64,000 nt of DNA from Natronocalculus amylovorans (lineage in GTDB: Archaea > Halobacteriota > Halobacteria > Halobacteriales > Haloferacaceae), in the NCBI RefSeq assembly GCF_023638035.1, contig NZ_JAKRVX010000001.1, positions 248,001-312,000 on the forward strand, in the 5' to 3' direction. The translations under genes were made by a program, and so were the position numbers. Positions 36,937-44,481 of the stretch are shown piece by piece. Each line of letters starts with the position of its first letter. Positions within the stretch are counted from its first letter, which is position 1. The notes below the pieces were generated by a model. That model saw nothing but the letters and a program-made list of their open reading frames with translations, was not told where the DNA came from and did not search any database.

Positions 36937-38151
36937 GTGAGTACCCGGGCACAACAGGCTACAAATCGCCTCAAAAAGAGTGTTCACGAACTCTGGAGAG
37001 ATGGAAATGGATGGATACTTGTTTCGATCAGTCTTGGCTGGTTTCTTTCGATCGGTGTGCGACTTGTGTATCCTGCAATTGCGCCGTTCTTTCGAACCGA
37101 ATTTGAACTAACACTTGGGACAACTGGCTTCCTTCTCACCGTGCTTTGGGGCGCGTACGCGATCGGCCATATTCCGGGGGGAGTTGTCGGCGACCGATTC
37201 GGTGAAGGGCGAATTCTTGTCATCAGCTCTATTCTTGCCGCAGCGACAGTCCTTGCTGTTGCAACTGCGGTTAACGTGTGGATGCTGTTCGCCGCAACGA
37301 TCACATTTGGACTTGCGACGGCGCTGTTTGGGCCAATGCGGTTCACGGTATTCACCGACATTTACGAGCACAGAGCCGGTTCTGCGGTTGGCATCACAAT
37401 GGCGGCAGGCAGTGCAGGCAACGTTGTGCTACCGATCGTTGCGACGGCCATTGCAACGTATCTCACGTGGCGATACAGTTTCTTGTTGTTTGCACCGTTT
37501 TTCTTGCTCGTCGCGATCGCACTCTGGCGAACGGTGCCAGCCCGAACGTCAACCGGAGCACGTGCAGTTGAAGAACTGTCAAGCAGAACGATCGCACGCA
37601 TTTGGGAGGGGATCTCTCATGGCGTCATTCCGACAGTAGTCCTGATTCAGATCTGTTTCTCGTTCATGTTTCAGGGCTTTACCGGGTTCTATCCAACGTA
37701 TCTTATTGATGTGAAAGGGGTTTCACCAACGAGTGCCGCGACATTGTTTGGGCTCTTTTTTGCCATGTCGTTTCTTATTCAGCCGCTCGCCGGGGCGATG
37801 ATGGACCGAATTGGATCACGGCCAACACTAATCGGCATTTTGGGCGTGAGTGCGATCGGGCTCTGGCTGTTACCGTTTGTTGATGGGCTCTTTTTGTTAG
37901 TTGCTGTGACGGTTGTGCTGAGCATCCTCAGTGGGTGCGCGGTGGTAACACAGACGTACATTGCAGATGAGCTCCCTGCGGATATGAAAGGAACCGGACT
38001 TGGAACAGTGAAAGCAGGCTGGATGCTTATCGGGGCAACGAGCCCGCTCATTATTGGTGCACTTGGGGACAGCGGCTACTTTGCGGAGAGTTTCTTACTG
38101 CTCGCAGCTGTTGGGACGATCGGGCTCGTAATCACAGTTACTCGATTGTAA
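36937..38151 (+). CDS. MFS transporter (copy 2 of two paralogs)
   Basis: Major facilitator permease of 404 residues with about twelve helices and the loop signature GGVVGDRFGEGRIL. It closely resembles the MFS protein at 15876-17081 along the whole length (shared GWFLS near the start and FTGFYPTYLI in the second half). The start is a GTG at 36937, which yields a cytoplasmic N-terminus of similar length to copy 1. The substrate is unknown. It follows the transducer gene by 33 bases in the same direction, so co-transcription is possible. Confidence 0.85.
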   Translation: MSTRAQQATNRLKKSVHELWRDGNGWILVSISLGWFLSIGVRLVYPAIAPFFRTEFELTLGTTGFLLTVLWGAYAIGHIPGGVVGDRFGEGRILVISSILAAATVLAVATAVNVWMLFAATITFGLATALFGPMRFTVFTDIYEHRAGSAVGITMAAGSAGNVVLPIVATAIATYLTWRYSFLLFAPFFLLVAIALWRTVPARTSTGARAVEELSSRTIARIWEGISHGVIPTVVLIQICFSFMFQGFTGFYPTYLIDVKGVSPTSAATLFGLFFAMSFLIQPLAGAMMDRIGSRPTLIGILGVSAIGLWLLPFVDGLFLLVAVTVVLSILSGCAVVTQTYIADELPADMKGTGLGTVKAGWMLIGATSPLIIGALGDSGYFAESFLLLAAVGTIGLVITVTRL

Positions 38152-38196
38152 CTGCAGCCGCGAACGCTTATTCACTTCGCGGTGGAATCTTAGCAT

Positions 38197-39018
38197 ATGT
38201 CACTCTCACTCGATGCAACGCAGCTCGATCGGTACTCCCGACACATCATTATGGATGAGATCGGACCCGAGGGACAAGCACGGCTGCTTGATGGGTCGGT
38301 GCTCGTAATTGGAGCAGGCGGGCTCGGTGCCCCCGTTATTGAGTATCTCGCGGCAGCCGGTGTTGGAACGATCGGCGTCGCAGATGATGATATTGTTGAA
38401 CGATCGAACCTCCAACGGCAGGTAATTCACACAGATGAAAACGTCGGTGTCCCAAAAGCCGACAGTGCAAAACAGTTTGTCAACAGGCTCAACCCCGATG
38501 TGACTGTTGAAACGTACGAAACGCGTGTCACCCCCGAGAATGTTGAAGAGTTGATTGATGGGTATGACGTTATTGTTGATGCATCAGATAACTTCCCAAC
38601 ACGGTATCTGGTGAATGATGCAGCACGACTAGCAGGAATTCCAATTGCTCACGGAGCGATCTACAAATTTGAAGGCCAGATAACAACGCTTGTTCCCGAT
38701 GGGCCGTGTTATCGATGCTTGTTCCGCGAAGCACCGGAGCCGGGATCAGTCCCCGACTGTGCAACAACCGGCGTACTCGGTGTCCTGCCCGGAACCGTGG
38801 GCTGTATCCAAGCAACGGAGGCATTTAAACTGCTGCTTGGAGCTGGAGAGCCGCTTGAAGGAAGACTGCTGTTCTATGATGCGATGGACATGACATTCGA
38901 GACAGTCCCATATCAAAAAGATCCTGACTGTCCCGTCTGTGGTGATGATCCGATCGACTCGATCGATCATATTACCTATCAAGATGGCTGTCGCGTGAAT
39001 ATCACCAGCGAACAGTGA
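38197..39018 (+). CDS. ubaA: E1-like SAMP-activating/ThiF-MoeB family protein UbaA
   Basis: Adenylates the C-terminal glycine of ubiquitin-like SAMPs and related sulfur carriers for protein conjugation, tRNA thiolation and molybdopterin synthesis. The 273-residue protein has ATP-binding VIGAGGLGAP, ERSNLQRQVIHTDENVG, DASDNFPTRYLVND and the candidate active Cys in VPDCATTGVLG. Zinc pairs are present in PCYRCLF and DCPVCGDD. Haloarchaea normally have one such E1 serving all roles, and its tRNA-thiolation partner NcsA is encoded at 14862-15827. A TATA-like GCTTATTC about 25-30 bases before the ATG suggests a leaderless mRNA. Confidence 0.9.
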   Translation: MSLSLDATQLDRYSRHIIMDEIGPEGQARLLDGSVLVIGAGGLGAPVIEYLAAAGVGTIGVADDDIVERSNLQRQVIHTDENVGVPKADSAKQFVNRLNPDVTVETYETRVTPENVEELIDGYDVIVDASDNFPTRYLVNDAARLAGIPIAHGAIYKFEGQITTLVPDGPCYRCLFREAPEPGSVPDCATTGVLGVLPGTVGCIQATEAFKLLLGAGEPLEGRLLFYDAMDMTFETVPYQKDPDCPVCGDDPIDSIDHITYQDGCRVNITSEQ

Positions 39019-39051
39019 AACAGTAATGTCTCATCTGCTCGTTCACATACG

Positions 39052-39059
39052 TTTTTATT
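39052..39059 (+). promoter_or_regulatory. TATA box of thioesterase gene
   Basis: TTTTTATT lies 23-30 bases before the ATG at 39082. It supports that start over an upstream TTG at 39064. Confidence 0.45.
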
Positions 39060-39081
39060 CAGTTTGTGCAATGGTGGGGAT

Positions 39082-39519
39082 ATGGATGAGTTGGTCACAC
39101 TGATGAACGAGATGCCATTTGTGTCGGATATTGGCATTGAAATTACCGCTGCAGCTGATGGACGTGCTACTGGACAGCTCAAACTTGAACCCCGACACTC
39201 ATCAGTTCCGGATCGAACGATCGCTCACGGCGGTGTCACATATGCACTTGCAGATACTGTTGGTGGGGCTGCGGTTCTGTCGGTGTGTGGGCAACCAACG
39301 CCAACGATCGATATGCGAATTGATTATTTAACACCAGCACAGACTGCGCTCGTTGCAGAGGCGACGGTTGTCCGAAACGGAGGGACTGTTTCGGTCGTCG
39401 AGATCCATATTTCGGACGCGGACGGGATCGCAGTAGCGGACGCCCGAGGAGTGTACAAAACAAGCGGTGGGAGTGGAGACACTGCATGGGGATCGATCAA
39501 GAGAAACCGAGAGCAATAG
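39082..39519 (+). CDS. PaaI-type hotdog-fold thioesterase
   Basis: Predicted acyl-CoA thioesterase of 145 residues with the single hotdog domain. The signature TIAHGGVTYALADTVGGAAVL carries the catalytic-region HGG and Asp. It is followed by TIDMRIDYLTPA, the usual second motif. The physiological acyl-CoA is unknown. The ATG at 39082 agrees with a TATA box 25 bases upstream and the family's N-terminus. It follows ubaA but has its own promoter. Confidence 0.88.
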   Translation: MDELVTLMNEMPFVSDIGIEITAAADGRATGQLKLEPRHSSVPDRTIAHGGVTYALADTVGGAAVLSVCGQPTPTIDMRIDYLTPAQTALVAEATVVRNGGTVSVVEIHISDADGIAVADARGVYKTSGGSGDTAWGSIKRNREQ

Positions 39520-39597
39520 GCATAATACATGAATCTATTGCCGTAAGAGAGGGCAAAAATACTAAACCCTAATACTTAGCCAGTGTTACGTTAATAT

Positions 39598-40074
39598 ATG
39601 ACCGTTGTTAGTGTCTCAATGCCAGAAGAACTGCTTGAGCGAATTGACGGGTTTGCAGATGAGCACGGCTATACTGGTCGAAGTGAGGTTGTGCGGGAAG
39701 CAGCACGGAACCTGCTTGGCGAGTTTGAGGACAAGCGGCTTGAAGATCGAGAGTTGATTGCGATCGTTACCGTGTTGTTCAATTACGAGACAACAAGTGT
39801 TGAAGAGCGGATGATCCGTCTTCGACATGAGCACGAAGATCTTGTTGCGTCTAATTTCCACAGTCACGTTGGAAACCATTACTGCATGGAGCTATTCGTT
39901 CTTGAAGGTCAGCTCACAGATATTTCGACGTTCGTCGGCAAGATTCGCGCGACAAAAGATACGCTTACCGTAGATTACTCAGTAATGCCTGTTGATGACT
40001 TTGGACCGTTTGCAGCGGAGGCAAACGCATCTCATGGACACGGCCATGGTCACGACCACGGCCATGATAACTGA
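39598..40074 (+). CDS. nikR: NikR-like nickel-responsive regulator with His-rich tail
   Basis: A 158-residue regulator with an N-terminal ribbon-helix-helix ([30 protein letters not shown] up to about residue 45) and a C-terminal ACT-like metal domain. The nickel-site motif HSHVGNHYC provides the H-x-H...C ligands. The last 14 residues ([13 protein letters not shown]) form an extra metal-binding tail beyond the core. NikR represses nickel uptake genes in other prokaryotes. No nik permease is in the window, but a family-5 binding protein is 820 bases downstream on the other strand. A TATA-like CCTAATACTTA (39567-39577) supports a leaderless start. Confidence 0.87.
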   Translation: MTVVSVSMPEELLERIDGFADEHGYTGRSEVVREAARNLLGEFEDKRLEDRELIAIVTVLFNYETTSVEERMIRLRHEHEDLVASNFHSHVGNHYCMELFVLEGQLTDISTFVGKIRATKDTLTVDYSVMPVDDFGPFAAEANASHGHGHGHDHGHDN

Positions 40075-40892
40075 GACTCCGATGAACTGTCTCTGAATGA
40101 ACCGTATTTTACGTAACGACGACCGAGTTCGACAGAAACAACTGCGAGGATAGTCCCTGCAATAACGTCTAAAAACCAGTGAATTCCAAGGTACATCGTA
40201 GAGATAACAACGCTCGTCGCAAGAATGATCGAAAGCCAAAACCAGATTGGATATTCTCGACGGCTATGGAATGCTAAGAGTGCAGCCGTAACCGAAAGTG
40301 AAGTATGTAGCGATGGGAAGACGTTTGTATTGACGTTAACTGTGCTTGTGAGGAATTGAAACTGGGGGTATACCGTATACAAGAGTGATTCAACTTCCCC
40401 GCTATCAAAAGAGTTTCGCGGCCCATACGCGATGAAGATGATGTAACAGATCAGTCCAAGCCCGTAATTGAGTGTGTACGCAATAAGGAGTGATTTGAGA
40501 TGATCTTGGTCGGACAGCGCAGCGTATGCGATAAACGGGAACACAAGCAAAAAGACGTATCCAAATACATAGATGTACGAGAAGTAGGCCGTCAAAAACG
40601 GCGTTGCAAATGATTGGATAAAGATTACAAATCCACCTTCAATATCCCGAATGAGGGGCGTAATATTCCATCCGATTAGCCATGAAAGCTCTTGGGTCGC
40701 ATCACGAACAAGGGCGTTCAGAATAAGCACACAAAGGAGGATTCCGACCGCTGGCGCTGCTTCACGTGCACGGTCCCGGAGTTCGACCTGAAGTTCACGA
40801 AGTCGAACTGGACCAATCAGCGTCACCGATCCAATTAGGCAAAGGACAATAACCACAACCGCAATATCAAAAATAACTCGAAGTAGCGCCAT
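40050..40892 (-). CDS. PAP2-family membrane phosphatase/phosphotransferase
   Basis: Membrane protein of 280 residues with about six helices. The PAP2 active-site pieces are GPRNSFD (weak first motif), [10 protein letters not shown] with the middle His, and [13 protein letters not shown] with the final His and Asp. Such proteins dephosphorylate lipid or prenyl phosphates, or transfer phospho-headgroups like inositol-phosphoceramide synthase. The substrate is unknown. Its ATG overlaps the stop of the upstream binding-protein gene (TAATG), suggesting coupled translation. Its 3' end overlaps nikR by 25 bases in convergent orientation. Confidence 0.82.
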   Translation of the reverse strand: MALLRVIFDIAVVVIVLCLIGSVTLIGPVRLRELQVELRDRAREAAPAVGILLCVLILNALVRDATQELSWLIGWNITPLIRDIEGGFVIFIQSFATPFLTAYFSYIYVFGYVFLLVFPFIAYAALSDQDHLKSLLIAYTLNYGLGLICYIIFIAYGPRNSFDSGEVESLLYTVYPQFQFLTSTVNVNTNVFPSLHTSLSVTAALLAFHSRREYPIWFWLSIILATSVVISTMYLGIHWFLDVIAGTILAVVSVELGRRYVKYGSFRDSSSESQLSWPWS

Positions 40893-42700
40893 TATCGCCC
40901 CACAATTGTGAGTTCTCCCTCATCATTGTATTGGAATCCCTCTGCTCGGAGCATCTCCCGTGCAGCGTCTACATCAAGCTCACCCTCGTCAGTTGCAAAG
41001 AACGGTAGTGTTGGATCCTCTCCCTCCCAAGACAGTGCTGGATCGAGCCACTCTGTGTCAGCAAGAATGCTCGCAATCGGGACCGCGTAGTTTGAAAATG
41101 CATCTTCAACCAGTCCTGCTTTATCGATGACACGGGCAACTGCGCGTCTAAAATGTGGGTTTCCAAGCGGTGCAACACGGGTATTAAACCCAAGATGGTA
41201 GAACGATCGTGATCGACTCGTTATAAGCCGGACATCTGACTCTCGGCCAATCCGCGGAACAAGATCAGGACTGACGTTTGAGAGAGTTGCATCCGCATCA
41301 TCTGTTGCAATCATCTCCAGTGCGCTATTATCCGATGCAATCGGCTCGATAGAGAGCTCCTCATACTGCGGTGCACTCACAAATCGGTCTGGAATGGTGG
41401 GATCTGATTCCGACACATTTTGAAGGAAATGATCTGGGTTGCGAGCAATAATAAGTTCAACACCGTCGCTGGCGGAGACGAACTCAAAGGGACCGCTTCC
41501 AACTGGCTCTGGATTGTTCCAGACAAGTGCCTCAGTTGTTTCAGTATCGATTTCAATTCCTCCGATTGTCGCGCCTCCTGTCTTCTCACTCCAAATATGC
41601 TCGGGAAGGATTGGCAGCGTTAGTGCAGTCTCTGCGACCTCCTGTACCGCGTCGGAAAATTCAATGAGGACAGTTCGCTGTCCAGTGACATGAACGTCTG
41701 TAACGAGCGACGATCTGCCTCTGTACCTCGCGGTTGGAAGCGGATTTTCAGTCCGTCCAAGTGAGGTGTCCGCATAGAATTCATAGGTGAATGCAACGTC
41801 TGCGGCAGTAAGATCGGTGTCATCGTGCCAGGTGAGGTTCTCCCGAAGCGTTACTGTTGCACTTGTTTGTTCGTCATCCTCATTCCACGTAATTGATTCC
41901 GCAAGCCAGGGGATCTGATCGCTGCGATCATATCGAACAAGTGAGTCATACAGTAGTCCAGAAACCAATCCGTGTTGTCTGAACTCTGCTGCGATCGGAT
42001 TTTGATTAACGGTAATTCGAGCATCAGTAATTACCAACCGAACTTGTGAGTCCCCATCGTGTTCGTCTGTCGGGGACAATACTAACAGACTCATCGGATC
42101 AGTCGGGGCTGTCTGTCTCCACCCGGTAAATCGGGTGTTTCGAACCGCAGTGAGCGTATCCGGGAATGCAATTGGGACAAATGGTTGCGTCCGAGAGAGA
42201 TACTGTTGCAGTTCATGAACGGTCTCGAGTCGATCAGCGCCACTGGTAGTCCGTTGTGAAACTAACAGGTCATCACAGTTGAGATCAGTATATCCAAACG
42301 GATTCTGCCATCCCGGCTCGGAGTCAAATGATGAGTGAGTAAGCGGAAATAACACATCTGGATCCGCAAGTGGCGGATGCGAGAATTGGGAGACGTAGAG
42401 GTCGAAGTTATGATTAATAAGAACCTGACGGTAGAGCTCTTCAATTTCAAGCGGCATTATTTGTGCATGGATGCCAATCGCTTCCAGATGTTCTGCAACG
42501 TGATTTGCAATTCGAAGTGCGAACGGATCGTTGTCTGATGGTGGCGTTTTAATTTCGAGTGTTAACTGTTCTCGTCTATCACGGCCTGCGATGTTTCTGG
42601 CTTCGCGAACACACCCCGCGGTTGCAGTCATACCGAGCGCTACACCGGATGCGAGGAGCGTTCGGCGGCTGATCGTGGAGGGGTGGGGTCTGTCTGTCAT
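40892..42700 (-). CDS. Family-5 extracellular solute-binding Tat lipoprotein (oligopeptide/nickel type)
   Basis: A 602-residue ABC-type binding protein. The N-terminus has twin arginines at residues 12-13 (SRRTLLASGV) and a lipobox TAGC with Cys30. The body is a type SBP_bac_5 protein, with GLLYDSLVRYD, ENLTWHDDTDLTAADVAFTYEF and PHFRRAVARVIDK as family landmarks. It is larger than the average of about 540 residues. No matching permease or ATPase genes are adjacent, so it is an orphan subunit that must use a transporter elsewhere. It overlaps the PAP2 gene by one base. NikR nearby makes a nickel or metal-complex ligand conceivable, but peptides are equally possible. Confidence 0.85.
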   Translation of the reverse strand: MTDRPHPSTISRRTLLASGVALGMTATAGCVREARNIAGRDRREQLTLEIKTPPSDNDPFALRIANHVAEHLEAIGIHAQIMPLEIEELYRQVLINHNFDLYVSQFSHPPLADPDVLFPLTHSSFDSEPGWQNPFGYTDLNCDDLLVSQRTTSGADRLETVHELQQYLSRTQPFVPIAFPDTLTAVRNTRFTGWRQTAPTDPMSLLVLSPTDEHDGDSQVRLVITDARITVNQNPIAAEFRQHGLVSGLLYDSLVRYDRSDQIPWLAESITWNEDDEQTSATVTLRENLTWHDDTDLTAADVAFTYEFYADTSLGRTENPLPTARYRGRSSLVTDVHVTGQRTVLIEFSDAVQEVAETALTLPILPEHIWSEKTGGATIGGIEIDTETTEALVWNNPEPVGSGPFEFVSASDGVELIIARNPDHFLQNVSESDPTIPDRFVSAPQYEELSIEPIASDNSALEMIATDDADATLSNVSPDLVPRIGRESDVRLITSRSRSFYHLGFNTRVAPLGNPHFRRAVARVIDKAGLVEDAFSNYAVPIASILADTEWLDPALSWEGEDPTLPFFATDEGELDVDAAREMLRAEGFQYNDEGELTIVGR

Positions 42701-42784
42701 TAAGTGCGTTCTTGTATGTTAGTTTCCCGAATGTATAACAGTACTGTGGTTGTGATATACTCATCGAGCGGTTATCAACGACGG

Positions 42785-43429
42785 TTACACGCCCTCAATA
42801 AGGCGCTGAAGATGCTCAGGAGGCACTGCGCCCCGAGCAGCGTGGCCATCATACGCAAACGTTGGGACACCAGAGACGCCATGTTGGTTTGCGCGCACAA
42901 ACTGTTCGGTGACTGTCTCTCGAAGCGTATCATCCGAAAGCGAGTCATCGACGATCGTCGGTTCAAGGCCAACATCTTCGGCAACTGTTTTCAGAACCGA
43001 TCTATCGCCAATATCTTTCCCTTCTTCCCAGAGGGCAACAAAAACCGCTTCATCAAATGCGAGCCAAGTCTCATACGGAGACTCGTTTTTCACAGCATAC
43101 GAAACAAGCTGTGCAGGAAGCGAATCAACCTCTCGTGCGATCTCAACCGTCATTTCAACGTCGTATTTGTCTGCAAGCCGCCGAACGTTTTCTTTAGCCT
43201 GCTCAAAGTAGGTGTCATCTTTTCCATCATCAACTGAGTGATCGATTGTTCCATCCGAGTTTCGTTTTTGGCTCCGTAAGTCGAACGGGTGCCAGTCAAT
43301 CCTCACTGGGTCGGTGCGGGTATTTTGATACTGTTCGAGTGACGCACGTCCCAAATAACAGAACGGACAAACGTAATCCGAGTAGATTGTCACCGTCTCA
43401 AGATCAATATCTGTGTCTGTATCGCTCAT
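42785..43429 (-). CDS. DsbA-family oxidoreductase, FrnE-like
   Basis: Thioredoxin-fold protein of 214 residues with active site CPFC at residues 21-24 ([18 protein letters not shown]) and a cis-proline loop [12 protein letters not shown] before the last helix. The order of N-terminal CxxC, all-helical insert and terminal beta strand fits the FrnE/2-hydroxychromene-2-carboxylate isomerase branch of the DsbA family. It has no signal peptide, so a cytoplasmic redox or isomerase function is likelier than periplasmic disulfide formation. It is divergent from thiD. Confidence 0.85.
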   Translation of the reverse strand: MSDTDTDIDLETVTIYSDYVCPFCYLGRASLEQYQNTRTDPVRIDWHPFDLRSQKRNSDGTIDHSVDDGKDDTYFEQAKENVRRLADKYDVEMTVEIAREVDSLPAQLVSYAVKNESPYETWLAFDEAVFVALWEEGKDIGDRSVLKTVAEDVGLEPTIVDDSLSDDTLRETVTEQFVRANQHGVSGVPTFAYDGHAARGAVPPEHLQRLIEGV

Positions 43430-43536
43430 ACCAACCGTTGGTGGTCACGATACAAGAACACACGGCGGTTTTGAGACCAAACAACACAGACGCCGAACCC
43501 TCACTGCTTTGTAACACAGACCTGTACCACACAGTA

Positions 43537-44427
43537 ATGAAACCATACAAGCCAGTGAAACCACCGGTTGCACTGACGATCGCAGGAAGTGACTCGGGCG
43601 GTGGCGCCGGTATCCAAGCGGATTTAAAAACAATGGAGGCACATGGCGTCTTTGGGACATCCGTCCTGACAGCAGTTACGGCACAGAATTCCAATGGTGT
43701 TCACAGTTCGCACGTACTTCCCACGGAGGAAATCACCGCGCAGTATGAGGCTGTGACGCGTGATTTTCCAGTCGGTGCAATCAAGACAGGAATGCTTGCA
43801 ACGACTGATGTTGTAGAGGCAGTGACCGAGGCAGTAGATACGTTTGCTGGGCCGATCGTTGTTGATCCAGTGATGATTGCGGCAACGGGCGATCGACTAC
43901 TGAGCGAGCGTGCAGAGAAGGCGTATGATGCACTGATCGAGGCGGCTACGGTTGTGACACCGAATGCTGATGAGGCCGAAGTGCTAGTCGGTATCGATGT
44001 CGATTCAGTTGACGCTGCGGAAGCTGCTGGAAAAAAACTGGTTACTGCCGGTGCAGATGCGGCACTCATCAAAGGCGGACATATTGAAGGAGACGACGTT
44101 GTTGATACGCTCGTTGTTGGCGATGGAACTGACTCGACAGTCGTACAGTTCTCACACGAACGGGTGGACACAAACGCAACACACGGCTCTGGCTGTACGC
44201 TCTCAAGTGCGATCGCGGCACGGCTTGCACACGGGATTGGGCTCGAAGCAGCAGTGGAACAGAGCGTCTCATATATGCAACGAGCTGTACAGTATGGAAT
44301 TGACGTCGGAAACGGCCCGGGCGCAGTACACCACATGATCGACGCACGGACGAAAGCAGCGTATGGAACAGTGCAGCCGGAGTCAGTGTCAAGCGCGGAA
44401 ATTTGTCTCCCACCGGATACCCAGTAG
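43537..44427 (+). CDS. thiD: Hydroxymethylpyrimidine (phosphate) kinase ThiD
   Basis: Phosphorylates HMP and HMP phosphate in thiamine synthesis. The 296-residue ribokinase-fold enzyme has [19 protein letters not shown] near the start, then [24 protein letters not shown] and the anion-hole/catalytic [18 protein letters not shown]. The ATG at 43537 is chosen because the conserved sequence begins eleven residues later. A long upstream open frame overlaps the divergent DsbA gene and is not credible. It lacks the C-terminal ThiN (ThDP) domain that some archaeal ThiD proteins carry. The 40-residue C-terminal tail is family-variable. Confidence 0.92.
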   Translation: MKPYKPVKPPVALTIAGSDSGGGAGIQADLKTMEAHGVFGTSVLTAVTAQNSNGVHSSHVLPTEEITAQYEAVTRDFPVGAIKTGMLATTDVVEAVTEAVDTFAGPIVVDPVMIAATGDRLLSERAEKAYDALIEAATVVTPNADEAEVLVGIDVDSVDAAEAAGKKLVTAGADAALIKGGHIEGDDVVDTLVVGDGTDSTVVQFSHERVDTNATHGSGCTLSSAIAARLAHGIGLEAAVEQSVSYMQRAVQYGIDVGNGPGAVHHMIDARTKAAYGTVQPESVSSAEICLPPDTQ

Positions 44428-44452
44428 ACCGAGGGCACAGAGACCCGCAGCG

Positions 44453-44460
44453 TTTTACAA
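44453..44460 (+). promoter_or_regulatory. TATA box of mutS
   Basis: TTTTACAA is centred about 25 bases before the ATG at 44482, consistent with a leaderless mRNA beginning at that codon. Confidence 0.5.
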
Positions 44461-44481
44461 TACGCACTGCACAGTGTGGAT

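Noticed and set aside
40892-42700. Complete nickel uptake system with NikR
   Set aside because: No permease or ATPase genes are adjacent, and family-5 binding proteins more often bind peptides; only a weak association is claimed.
43246-43536. N-terminal extension of thiD
   Set aside because: Overlaps the divergent DsbA-like gene and has no ThiD homology; the ATG at 43537 is a better start.
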